From: Hyphomicrobiales bacterium
Lineage (GTDB): Bacteria; Pseudomonadota; Alphaproteobacteria; Rhizobiales; S144-23
Length of the DNA stretch: 8,708 bases
Direction: 5' to 3'
NCBI GenBank assembly: GCA_015494375.1
Contig: WGBL01000333.1
Location: 1-8,708 of the forward strand
Each line of letters begins with the position of its first letter. The stretch's first letter is position 1. The position numbers and the translations under genes are program-made. The notes under the pieces are model-generated. The model made no database searches, was not told where the DNA came from, and saw nothing but the letters and a program-made list of their open reading frames with translations. Below are positions 1 to 5,759 of this stretch, one piece after another.

Positions 1-40
1 CCCAGACAGCGCAAGTGAGCCCAGACAGCGCAAGTGAGCC
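1..40 (+). repeat. 19-bp tandem repeat, left copies
   Basis: Two copies of a 19-bp unit (cagacagcgcaagtgagcc) stand immediately before the atpH-like ATG. The core gacagcgcaag falls at 5-15, 24-34 and, inside the coding start, 43-53, so the ATG region occupies the third position of the same 19-bp register. The left edge is cut by the window, so the copy number is a minimum. Confidence 0.85.
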
Positions 41-235
41 ATGACAGCGCAAGACCTGGCAGACAGTGACTCACTCACCGCAGGCATGCCGGGACGCTAT
101 GCGACGGCGCTTTTCGAGTTGGCGCTCGAGAGTGGTGAGGACGAGCTTGAGCGCATCAGTACCGATCTCGATCGGCTGCGCGCGCTCCTTGACGAGAGCG
201 CCGATCTCGCACGCCTTGTGCGCAGCCGATCGAGA
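41..235 (+). pseudogene. atpH: 5' fragment of ATP synthase F1 delta subunit gene (left copy)
   Basis: The reading frame from ATG 41 gives a protein start with the motif GRYATALFELALE followed by DLDRLRALLDESADLARLVR. This matches the N-terminal helical domain of the delta subunit (OSCP homologue), the stator protein that joins F1 to the b subunits of ATP synthase. Only about 64 codons are delta-like. A whole delta subunit is about 180 residues. From about position 220 the sequence turns back into the reverse complement of its own start, so the frame continues to 304 only as meaningless Arg/Ser-rich sequence. No atpA, atpG or atpD follows. I infer a broken duplicate, with the working atpH elsewhere or beyond the left edge. 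Identification is from remembered family motifs, not a search. Confidence 0.8.
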
Positions 236-360
236 TCGGCACTGCTGCGCTCAAGCTCGTCCTCACCACGCTCGAGCGCCAGCGCGAAAAGCGCCGTCGC
301 ATAGCGTCCCGGCATGCCTGCGGTGAGTGAGTCACTGTCTGCCAGGTTTTGCGCTGTCAT
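220..360 (-). pseudogene. atpH: 5' fragment of atpH in inverted orientation (right copy)
   Basis: Read on the minus strand from ATG 360-358, this gives MTAQNLADSDSLTAG and then GRYATALFALALERGEDEL, the same AtpH start as the left copy. Homology ends at about codon 47 (position 220), where the loop sequence begins in the opposite sense. Compared with the left copy it differs at six bases, five of them changing the amino acid (Asp to Asn, Glu to Ala, Ser to Arg, Ile to Ser, Thr to Ala). That pattern fits a sequence free of protein-level selection. The left copy has the more family-like LFELA and ALLDESADLARLVR and is probably closer to the parent gene. Confidence 0.78.
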
Positions 361-417
361 GGCTCACTTGCGCTGTCTGGGCTCACTTGCGCTGTCTGGG
401 TTCACTTGCGCTGTCTG
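361..417 (-). repeat. 19-bp tandem repeat, right copies (inverted)
   Basis: Three copies of the same 19-bp unit as on the left, in reverse orientation. The core cttgcgctgtc occurs at 367-377, 386-396 and 405-415, with a related copy at 348-358 inside the inverted atpH start. Spacing is exactly 19 bp. The outermost copy has one base change (gttcac instead of gctcac). Confidence 0.88.
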
Positions 418-515
418 GGCTCAGCTGGATTGCCAATTGCGTTGGTGGCTCGGTTGCAAAAGCCAAATTCAAGGCGGCCAGCCGTGGTGCGCGCGAGTGC
501 CACCAGTGCCGCCAC

Positions 516-599
516 ACGCATTTCCCTGGCGCACAGGCATGGCGCTCTCAAATCCTTGGGCGCCTTGCCAGACGCATTCCCCTGGCGCAAAGGCATGGC
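516..599 (+). repeat. 28-bp direct repeat pair, 56 bp apart
   Basis: Positions 516-543 and 572-599 match at 26 of 28 bases (both contain cctggcgca and aggcatggc). The unit-to-unit distance is 56 bp. No coding or structural role is apparent. Confidence 0.75.
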
Positions 600-824
600 T
601 TGTTGCAGCGCTGGCGGGAGGTTGGTTTCCTTATTCGATTTGGCCCACTTGCACCCGGCCCCTTGGCCAAAGTCGGGCCCCCTCTAACACAGAGCATTGT
701 GCGGCGCAATCGGGCAATCTGAGGCGTATCGGCGCCCGGGCGCCCCCGCCTTGGCGCGCCCCCATCTCAATACATCTCGGTACAAAGCGAGCCCTCGAAT
801 TAACGACATTTTATCGACTGAGGC

Positions 825-860
825 GTAACCCTCAGGGGCGAGACGTAGTGAGAGGGTTAC
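825..860 (+). promoter_or_regulatory. Hairpin overlapping the kinase ribosome binding site
   Basis: A perfect 9-bp inverted repeat, gtaaccctc at 825-833 and gagggttac at 852-860, surrounds an 18-base loop and ends 5 bases before the ATG at 866. The right arm includes most of the best Shine-Dalgarno candidate (gagaggg, 850-856). In RNA the stem would mask the ribosome binding site. In DNA the same symmetry could be an operator for a dimeric regulator. No T-run follows, so a terminator is unlikely. Confidence 0.5.
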
Positions 861-865
861 AACCG

Positions 866-1843
866 ATGCTCGAATCGGCTTTTCGTTCCAGGCGTATGCC
901 GACACTCCTTGGTGAATATTCCACACTTCTTGGCGAGGCTGTCCTGCGAAACCGCGCCCACTGGGCCGAGCAGATGGCGCGCATCGAAGCCGAGCGGGCA
1001 AGCAAGATCAAATCCGAGTTCATCGCCAATGTCTCACACGAGCTGCGCACGCCGCTCAATTCGATCATCGGATTCTCTGCACTCCTTCAGGAAGCGGACA
1101 AGCGGCAGCTCAAGCTCGGCCAGGTCATCGAATATGCCGGCATGATCAACGAGGCCGCCGAGCACCTCCTGGCCATCATCAACGACATCCTGGAAATGTC
1201 CAAGATCCAGAGCGGGCGTTTCTCGATCGAGCTTGAGGACGTCGATGTCACCCGCATTTTGCAGCGCTCGCTGCCACTCCTTGCGCTTGCGGCGCAAGAG
1301 GCGGGTGTCGAGCTCCACGCCTCGCTCGACGAAAACATCGAACCCATACGAGGCGACGAGGTGCGCCTCAGGCAGTGCTTTCTCAACCTTATCTCCAACG
1401 CCATCAAGTTCACGCCCCACGGCGGCAAGGTCAGTGTCAGCGCCGAGCGCGCACCCGATGGCGGCGCGCACATCGCTGTGCGTGACAACGGCATCGGCAT
1501 GACGCCCCATGAGGTCGAGGTCGCGCTGATGCCCTTCGGGCAAGTTGATGGCTCGCGCTCGCGCTCTCGCGAAGGCACGGGCCTCGGCCTCCCCATCGCC
1601 AAGGCGCTGATCGAGCTCCATGGCGGCACCTTCCGGGTCTCGAGCGCCAAAGGCGAGGGGACCGAAATTCAGGTGACACTGCCTCCCAAGAATCCAGAAG
1701 CAATGACCGGGCCCGACGAAAGGCACGGCACCCACAAAAGACTCGTCATCAACAGTGAGGCGCAACAACCGGAGTGCGGAGCGGGCAGCCTCGCACACCG
1801 AAATGCCAACCAGAACCAACACAAGGTTAAGGCGGTTTCATGA
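866..1843 (+). CDS. Soluble HisKA/HATPase sensor histidine kinase (PleC/PdhS-like)
   Basis: Autophosphorylating kinase of a two-component system, 325 residues from ATG 866. The HisKA dimerisation domain (about 44-118) has the H box SHELRTPLN with His58. The HATPase_c domain (about 160-255) shows the N box FLNLISNAIKFTP (Asn174, Asn178), G1 box DNGIGM (207-212), F-box-like PFGQVDGS and G2 box GTGLGL (237-242). All catalytic motifs are intact. There is no transmembrane segment and no PAS, GAF or receiver domain: only about 45 residues precede the HisKA helix, so the signal input is unknown and probably comes from a partner protein. The last ~60 residues are a hydrophilic tail. ATG 896 is an alternative start. 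Start 866 is chosen for gagaggg nine bases upstream. The stop overlaps the next gene's ATG, so the kinase and the HerA-like ATPase are co-translated. The partner response regulator is not in the window. Confidence 0.9.
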   Translation: MLESAFRSRRMPTLLGEYSTLLGEAVLRNRAHWAEQMARIEAERASKIKSEFIANVSHELRTPLNSIIGFSALLQEADKRQLKLGQVIEYAGMINEAAEHLLAIINDILEMSKIQSGRFSIELEDVDVTRILQRSLPLLALAAQEAGVELHASLDENIEPIRGDEVRLRQCFLNLISNAIKFTPHGGKVSVSAERAPDGGAHIAVRDNGIGMTPHEVEVALMPFGQVDGSRSRSREGTGLGLPIAKALIELHGGTFRVSSAKGEGTEIQVTLPPKNPEAMTGPDERHGTHKRLVINSEAQQPECGAGSLAHRNANQNQHKVKAVS

Positions 1844-3840
1844 GAGAGCAAAAACAGGCAACTGGCACCGGTGCGGCGGGCGGTTGCAGAGAAGGCTCGA
1901 TCGGTCGAATTGTTTCAGTCACCGGCTCGAAGGCCATTGTCGTCCTCGATCACGAGCGCACGCGCCGCTGCAGCACGCGCGACGGCCGGCCCGAGATGGG
2001 CACACTATTGGGAATCGAGACCGAGTCGACAATCGTTCTCGCTCTCATTTCGGCGCTCAGCGTGCCGGTGCCGGCCCACCGCGAGGGGGATCCTGAGATC
2101 TGGATCGCCGAGCTCAGCCTCGTCGGCGAGTTGCCGCTTGATAAGGCGCGTCGGCCGGGCGCGTTCAACCGCGGCGTCTCCCATTATCCGGCGCTCGGCG
2201 ATGCGGTCCGCCTGGCCACGCAAGAGGAGCTCGCCAAGGCCTTTGCGGCGGATGAGGCGAGAAGTGTGACTGTTGGCACCATCCGTCAGGACGCCTCCAT
2301 TCCGGCAACAATCAAGACCGATGACCTGCTGGGAAAACATTTTGCGGTCCTGGGCACGACCGGCACCGGCAAGTCGTGCACCACGGCGCTCATCTTGCGG
2401 GCGATCCTCGAAAAGAACCCGGCCGCGCATATCATCTTGCTCGACCCACACAATGAGTATGCCACCTCCTTTGCAGACATGGCAGAGGTCGTCACGCCAC
2501 ACAACCTGGAACTGCCCTACTGGCTCCTGACGTTCGAGGAGCTCGTCGAGGTGCTGGTGGGCGATCCGGCAAAGAACATTCAGCAGGTGGAAATTCTCCA
2601 GGAGATCATCCCGATCTGCAAGAGCCGCTATGGGCGCGCCGGCAGAAGCAATGGCAGCTCGCGCAAAGCGGCGAATGGTCAAGACGAGTCGCGTTACAGT
2701 GTCGACACACCGGTGCCCTATCGGATGTCTGACCTCATGGCCCTGATCAACGAGCGGATGGGCCGTCTCGAGAACAAGAAGGACCTTTCGCCCTACCGCC
2801 AACTCAAGACCCGCATCGAGACAATCACCAGCGATCAGCGCTACCGTTTCATGTTCGGCGCACTGACGGTCAACGATTCGATGGCTGCGGTGCTTGGCCG
2901 CCTGTTGCGGGTGCCTGTCGACGGCAAGCCCATCAGCATCATCGAGCTCACCGGGCTTCCGAGCGAGATTGTCAATGTCGTGGTCTCGGTGCTTTGCCGC
3001 ATAACGTTCGATTTTGCGCTCTGGTCCGAGGGGCGGGTGCCGGTCACGCTCGTCTGTGAGGAGGCGCACCGTTATGTACCAGCCAAGGCCGATCTGGGCT
3101 TCGAGCCCGCCAGACGCGCCATCGCCCGGATCGCCAAAGAGGGCCGCAAGTATGGCGCCTCGCTCTGCATTGTCACCCAGAGGCCGGCCGAGATCGACCC
3201 CACCATCCTCTCGCAGTGCAACACCGTTTTTGCGCTCAGAATGTCGAACGACCGCGATCAGGAGATCGTGAGTGCGGCAATCTCCGATACGGGCTCGGGG
3301 CTGCTCGAGTTTCTGCCCGCGCTCGGGGCACGTGAGGCCATTGCTTTCGGCGATGGCGTGACGCTGCCGGTTCGCATCAAGTTCGATGAGCTGGCGCCCG
3401 AGTTCCTGCCCCGCTCCTCGACCGCCCGGTTTTCCGAGAAATGGCAGCACGCCGACGAAGGCCCCGAGCTTTTGCACGAAATCGTCGAGCGCTGGCGCAA
3501 TGCTGGCCGTCCGGTGCCGATGCTGGCCGAGGAGGTTTCCCTCCCAGGGGCTGAGAACGGCGCTAGCAACGCGGGTAACGGCCAGATGGGCGCGCGACCG
3601 ACGCGCGCACGCACCCCATCGCGCCTCGGTGCGACGCTGGGTTCGCCACCGCGTGGTGACATGCCGCCCACCATCCGTCAGACTGACAACGGAGCGGGTG
3701 GACTTGCCGTCAATGGCGATGGCAATGGCAATGGCGAGGTGCCGCCCCGAGCCCGCGCAACGACGCTCCTGCGCCGCAATCGGCAAGGCGAGCGCGAGGA
3801 CATCCGCGCACTCCTGCGCCGCAAGAGCGAGCGCGGCTGA
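1840..3840 (+). CDS. HerA-type hexameric ATPase (HAS-barrel + DUF87-like FtsK/HerA ATPase)
   Basis: A 666-residue P-loop ATPase of the HerA/FtsK superfamily, ring-forming motors that translocate DNA. Residues about 19-125 look like the HAS barrel (GSIGRIVSV through IAELSLVGE). Walker A is GTTGTGKS at 172-179 and Walker B is VTLVCEEAHRYVP, with Glu407/Glu408 in place of the usual Asp-Glu. The HerA signature QRPAEIDPTILSQCNT starts at Gln447. A charged insert rich in Gly, Ser and Asn lies around 268-288. The last ~130 residues are low-complexity (GDGNGNGE, Arg-rich end) and probably disordered. In the characterised archaeal and bacterial systems HerA works with the NurA nuclease in end resection, or with Sir2/DUF4297 effectors in phage defence. 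None of these is present here. The start overlaps the kinase stop by four bases (ATGA), and aaggcgg lies just upstream. The DNA role is inferred from family; the link to signalling is inferred from operon layout. Confidence 0.9.
   Translation: MREQKQATGTGAAGGCREGSIGRIVSVTGSKAIVVLDHERTRRCSTRDGRPEMGTLLGIETESTIVLALISALSVPVPAHREGDPEIWIAELSLVGELPLDKARRPGAFNRGVSHYPALGDAVRLATQEELAKAFAADEARSVTVGTIRQDASIPATIKTDDLLGKHFAVLGTTGTGKSCTTALILRAILEKNPAAHIILLDPHNEYATSFADMAEVVTPHNLELPYWLLTFEELVEVLVGDPAKNIQQVEILQEIIPICKSRYGRAGRSNGSSRKAANGQDESRYSVDTPVPYRMSDLMALINERMGRLENKKDLSPYRQLKTRIETITSDQRYRFMFGALTVNDSMAAVLGRLLRVPVDGKPISIIELTGLPSEIVNVVVSVLCRITFDFALWSEGRVPVTLVCEEAHRYVPAKADLGFEPARRAIARIAKEGRKYGASLCIVTQRPAEIDPTILSQCNTVFALRMSNDRDQEIVSAAISDTGSGLLEFLPALGAREAIAFGDGVTLPVRIKFDELAPEFLPRSSTARFSEKWQHADEGPELLHEIVERWRNAGRPVPMLAEEVSLPGAENGASNAGNGQMGARPTRARTPSRLGATLGSPPRGDMPPTIRQTDNGAGGLAVNGDGNGNGEVPPRARATTLLRRNRQGEREDIRALLRRKSERG
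3713..3737 (+). repeat. 6-bp tandem repeat inside the HerA gene tail
   Basis: Four near-perfect copies of (a/g)atggc encode the Asn-Gly-Asp-Gly-Asn-Gly-Asn-Gly stretch. Such a short in-frame repeat could vary in length between strains without a frameshift. Confidence 0.7.
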
Positions 3841-4080
3841 GGGCGCGGCCCCAGGCCCCGGCCGCGGGTCGGGACGCAGTTGGCTAAGCGCTCATCACGC
3901 AACGAAACGCCACGGCCGGCCGATCGTCAACTGTTCAATGGTGGCCGGCTTGTGCTAAGGAAGGGCTGGCACAACGATGGCGGCCACCAACGATGGCGCA
4001 CTCTGCTGCGGCCCCCCGATGGCGGCCTCGGATGGCAGCCAGCGTCATTGCGGCCAGGTTGCGCGCCTCAAGGGCGCCCT
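3841..4080. other. Intergenic spacer between the HerA gene and tRNA-Thr
   Basis: No gene is supported. Just after the HerA stop is a GC-only hairpin (arms 3844-3850 and 3860-3866, 7 bp, 9-base loop) without a T-run, which could weakly attenuate transcription. Further on, cgatggcg-type motifs recur (3972-3982, 3988-3998, 4017-4027). An open frame running into the tRNA is an artefact. The tRNA promoter must lie here, but no clear -35/-10 pair was seen. Confidence 0.55.
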
Positions 4081-4156
4081 GCCCCTGTAGCTCAACTGGT
4101 AGAGCAACCGCCTTGTAAGCGGTAGGTTGCGGGTTCAAGTCCTGCCGGGGGCACCA
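4081..4156 (+). tRNA. tRNA-Thr (anticodon TGT), CCA encoded
   Basis: A complete cloverleaf can be drawn. The acceptor stem gcccctg pairs with cgggggc (one T:G wobble). The D-arm is gctcaactggtagagc. The anticodon stem accgc/gcggt encloses the loop cttgtaa, giving anticodon TGT (threonine, ACA codons). The T-arm contains ggttcaagtcc. The 3' CCA is encoded at 4154-4156, followed at once by six T residues (4157-4162), which may help end the transcript. The gene stands alone, with no neighbouring tRNA. The 68-bp repeat array starts seven bases after it. Confidence 0.97.
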
Positions 4157-4162
4157 TTTTTT

Positions 4163-4384
4163 GTTTGCGCTACCGCTCGCGACAAGCGCTCGATCCCCGC
4201 TTTCGCGGGGACAGGCTTGAGCGCGGGTTTGCTTGCGCTACCGCTCGCGACAAGCGCTCGATCCCCGCTTTCGCGGGGACAGGCTTGAGCGCGGGTTTGT
4301 TTGCGCTACCGCTCGCGACAAGCGCTCGATCCCCGCTTTCGCGGGGACAGGCTTGAGCGCGGGTTTGTTTGCGCTACCGCTCGC
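4163..4384 (+). repeat. Three 68-bp tandem palindromic (REP-like) repeats plus a partial fourth
   Basis: Units at 4163-4230, 4231-4298 and 4299-4366 are identical except for one base (4232), and an 18-base stub of a fourth follows (4367-4384). Each unit contains a tight hairpin, tccccgc-tttc-gcgggga (4194-4211 in unit 1), flanked by gcgctc/gagcgc arms that can form an outer stem. Near-identity implies recent duplication or active homogenisation. The inner hairpin resembles dispersed palindromes seen between genes in many alphaproteobacteria (from memory, not searched). Open frames across it just read through the repeat. Confidence 0.93.
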
Positions 4385-4460
4385 TATCAGGTGCCAGGTG
4401 CCAGGTGTCAGGTGCCACGTGTGACGTGGCAGATTCAGGTGTCAGGGGCTCAGGTGTCAA
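4385..4460 (+). repeat. CAGGTGY heptamer-rich tract with a small hairpin, copy 1
   Basis: The motif caggtg followed by c or t recurs, first in direct heptamer succession (ccaggtg/ccaggtg/tcaggtg) and then more loosely spaced. Inside it is a perfect inverted repeat, gccacgt-gtg-acgtggc, at 4414-4430. A related tract occurs at 8457-8500. The tract ends about 40 bases before the mtnA start and so lies in its leader. Confidence 0.75.
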
Positions 4461-4497
4461 TTGGCGCACGAGGGTCAGAAAGGCGAGGACAAGGCCC

Positions 4498-5646
4498 ATG
4501 CGCATCGATGGCCGGCATTACCGCAGCATCTGGCTTGCCGAGGACGGCTGGTCGGTCGAGATCATCGATCAGACGAAACTGCCCCATGTCGTCGAGATTG
4601 CGCGGCTTAAGACTCTCGCCGACGCCACCCACGCTATCCGGGCCATGCTGGTGCGCGGCGCGCCGCTGATCGGCGCCACTGCGGCCTATGGGCTGGCGCT
4701 CGCGCTCAGGGAACGCGCCGATGATGCCACCATGGCAGAGGCGCGCGCGGCGCTAATGGCAACGCGCCCGACGGCGGTCAACCTCCGCTGGGCGCTCGAG
4801 CGGATGGCCCGTGCCCTGGCTCCGCTCAGCGAGTCAGAGCGCCCCCATACCGCCCACCGCCTCGCCGACGAGATCGCGGATGAGGACGTTGCCACGAACC
4901 GCCAAATCGGCGTGCATGGCCTCAAGCTCATCAGAAAAATCGCCGCCGACAAAGCGGCCCGGGGCGGGGAAGGTCCGGTGCGCATCCTCACCCATTGCAA
5001 TGCCGGCTGGCTCGCCTGTGTCGACTGGGGCACGGCGACCGCGCCCATCTACATGGCCCACGATGCGGGCTTGGCGGTCCATGTCTGGGTGAGCGAGACG
5101 CGGCCACGCAACCAGGGGGCGGCGATCACCGCCTTCGAGCTCGGCCAGCATGGCGTACCCCACACCCTCGTCGTGGATAACGCCGCCGGCCATCTCATGC
5201 AGCAGGGGCTCGTCGACATGGTGCTCGTCGGCTCCGATCGCACCACGGCCGCGGGCGATGTCTGCAACAAGATCGGCACGTATCTGAAGGCGCTCGCGGC
5301 CCGCGACAATGGCGTGCCGTTCTATGTCGCGCTGCCGAGCTCGACCATCGACCAAGAGATCGAGGCGGGCCGCGATGTCCCGATCGAGGAGCGTGACGGT
5401 GATGAGGTCCTTTGTGTTACCGGGCGCGGGTCCGATGGCGCACTGGGCCGTGTTGCCATCGCCCCCCGGGGTACGAAGGCCCGCAATCCCGCCTTTGATG
5501 TGACACCCGCGCGGCTGGTGAGCGGGCTCATTACCGAGCGCGGTGTGATCGGGGCCAATGCGCGCGAAATCGGTGGCGTTGCAGACGCGAGCGGCAAGCC
5601 GGACGCCCGAAGAGGTGCCGCCCGCGCAAAATCGTGCGCAAAATAA
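4498..5646 (+). CDS. mtnA: Methylthioribose-1-phosphate isomerase
   Basis: Converts 5-methylthioribose-1-phosphate to 5-methylthioribulose-1-phosphate in the cytosolic methionine salvage pathway (or in the related DHAP-shunt disposal of methylthioadenosine). The 382-residue product belongs to the aIF2B/MtnA family. RGAPLIG (53-59) binds the sugar phosphate. The proposed catalytic Cys is Cys167 in THCNAG and the Asp is Asp247 in VGSDRT. Their 80-residue spacing equals that of Cys160/Asp240 in the Bacillus subtilis enzyme. GDVCNKIGTY and the NPAFDVTP segment near the C-terminus are also typical. After about residue 350 a hydrophilic, Ala/Arg/Lys-rich tail runs to the stop and is probably not catalytic. 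ATG 4498 is chosen because gagga lies eight bases before it. The open frame back to 4369 is repeat sequence. No other salvage gene (mtnP, mtnK, mtnB) is adjacent. Confidence 0.95.
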   Translation: MRIDGRHYRSIWLAEDGWSVEIIDQTKLPHVVEIARLKTLADATHAIRAMLVRGAPLIGATAAYGLALALRERADDATMAEARAALMATRPTAVNLRWALERMARALAPLSESERPHTAHRLADEIADEDVATNRQIGVHGLKLIRKIAADKAARGGEGPVRILTHCNAGWLACVDWGTATAPIYMAHDAGLAVHVWVSETRPRNQGAAITAFELGQHGVPHTLVVDNAAGHLMQQGLVDMVLVGSDRTTAAGDVCNKIGTYLKALAARDNGVPFYVALPSSTIDQEIEAGRDVPIEERDGDEVLCVTGRGSDGALGRVAIAPRGTKARNPAFDVTPARLVSGLITERGVIGANAREIGGVADASGKPDARRGAARAKSCAK

Positions 5647-5677
5647 AACTAAAGTAGCAAAAAACGATGCAAGCAAG

Positions 5678-5725
5678 ACAGGCGCAAAACAACACAGGCG
5701 CAAAATAGGACAGGCGCAAAAAAAG
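5678..5725 (+). repeat. 16-bp tandem repeat after mtnA
   Basis: The 12-base core acaggcgcaaaa occurs at 5678-5689, 5694-5705 and 5710-5721, exactly 16 bp apart, with a variable 4-base filler. The last copy merges into a run of seven A residues. Confidence 0.88.
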
Positions 5726-5728
5726 AGT

Positions 5729-5758
5729 GAGGGAGGCTGCGTGCGGTCAGCCTCCCTC
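5729..5758. terminator. Strong hairpin, probable terminator
   Basis: A perfect 11-bp stem, gagggaggctg (5729-5739) and cagcctccctc (5748-5758), with an 8-base loop, lies about 80 bases after the mtnA stop. On the plus strand it is followed by ttcctg, a weak U-tract. On the minus strand, seven T residues begin four bases after the stem. By shape it is a better terminator for minus-strand transcripts, but it is placed to end mtnA transcription. Confidence 0.65.
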
Positions 5759-5759
5759 T

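Larger units (their letters stand above)
1..400. repeat. Fold-back inverted repeat (2 x 181 bp arms, ~38 bp loop) carrying atpH 5' ends
   Basis: Position x on the left pairs with position 401-x on the right. The arms 1-181 and 220-400 match with no indels and only six substitutions (left positions 53, 117, 119, 131, 156, 161). The unpaired centre is about 182-219. Each arm contains the start of an atpH-like gene in outward-to-inward orientation, preceded by 19-bp tandem repeats. The left arm begins at the window edge, so the palindrome may continue further left. On the right, the tandem repeats run on past the symmetric limit to about 417. The structure is read directly from the sequence. Whether it is a real chromosomal inversion-duplication or a fold-back chimera from amplification or assembly cannot be decided here. 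The substitutions argue mildly for a real, diverged structure. Confidence 0.93.
421..865. other. Non-coding leader between the atpH palindrome and the kinase gene
   Basis: The kinase reading frame happens to be open back to 314, but its translation here is rich in Trp, Pro, Cys and Arg, shares nothing with kinase families, and other frames are also open, as is common in GC-rich DNA. I therefore treat it as non-coding. It holds a 28-bp direct repeat at 516-543 and 572-599, a short ggcc/ggcc inverted repeat at 657-668, and a hairpin before the kinase start. No convincing sigma-70 promoter was found. The AT-richer stretch at about 795-816 is the likeliest promoter zone. Confidence 0.6.

Noticed and set aside
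314..865. 184-codon in-frame extension of the histidine kinase back to 314
   Set aside because: It starts inside the inverted atpH arm, reads as Trp/Pro/Arg-rich sequence without a domain, and several frames are open there. ATG 866 has a ribosome binding site and gives a normal kinase core.
1034..1822. 262-codon minus-strand frame opposite the first kinase
   Set aside because: Shadow of the kinase; the plus-strand frame has all H, N, G1 and G2 boxes.
2005..3786. 593-codon open frame on the minus strand opposite the HerA gene
   Set aside because: The plus strand carries clear Walker A, Walker B and HerA motifs. The antisense product is Arg/His/Asp-rich with no domain, a usual shadow in GC-rich coding DNA.
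866..3840. HerA-based phage defence system
   Set aside because: No Sir2, DUF4297, nuclease or NurA partner is encoded next to the HerA-like gene, and the kinase partner is not a known effector. It is kept only as an open question in the findings.
3946..3980. Sigma-70 promoter for tRNA-Thr (ttgtgc, 17 bases, aacgat)
   Set aside because: Only three of six consensus bases match in each box and it lies about 100 bases from the tRNA; not strong enough to report as a feature.
4163..4384. CRISPR array
   Set aside because: The 68-bp units are tandem with no unique spacers, and no cas gene is present.
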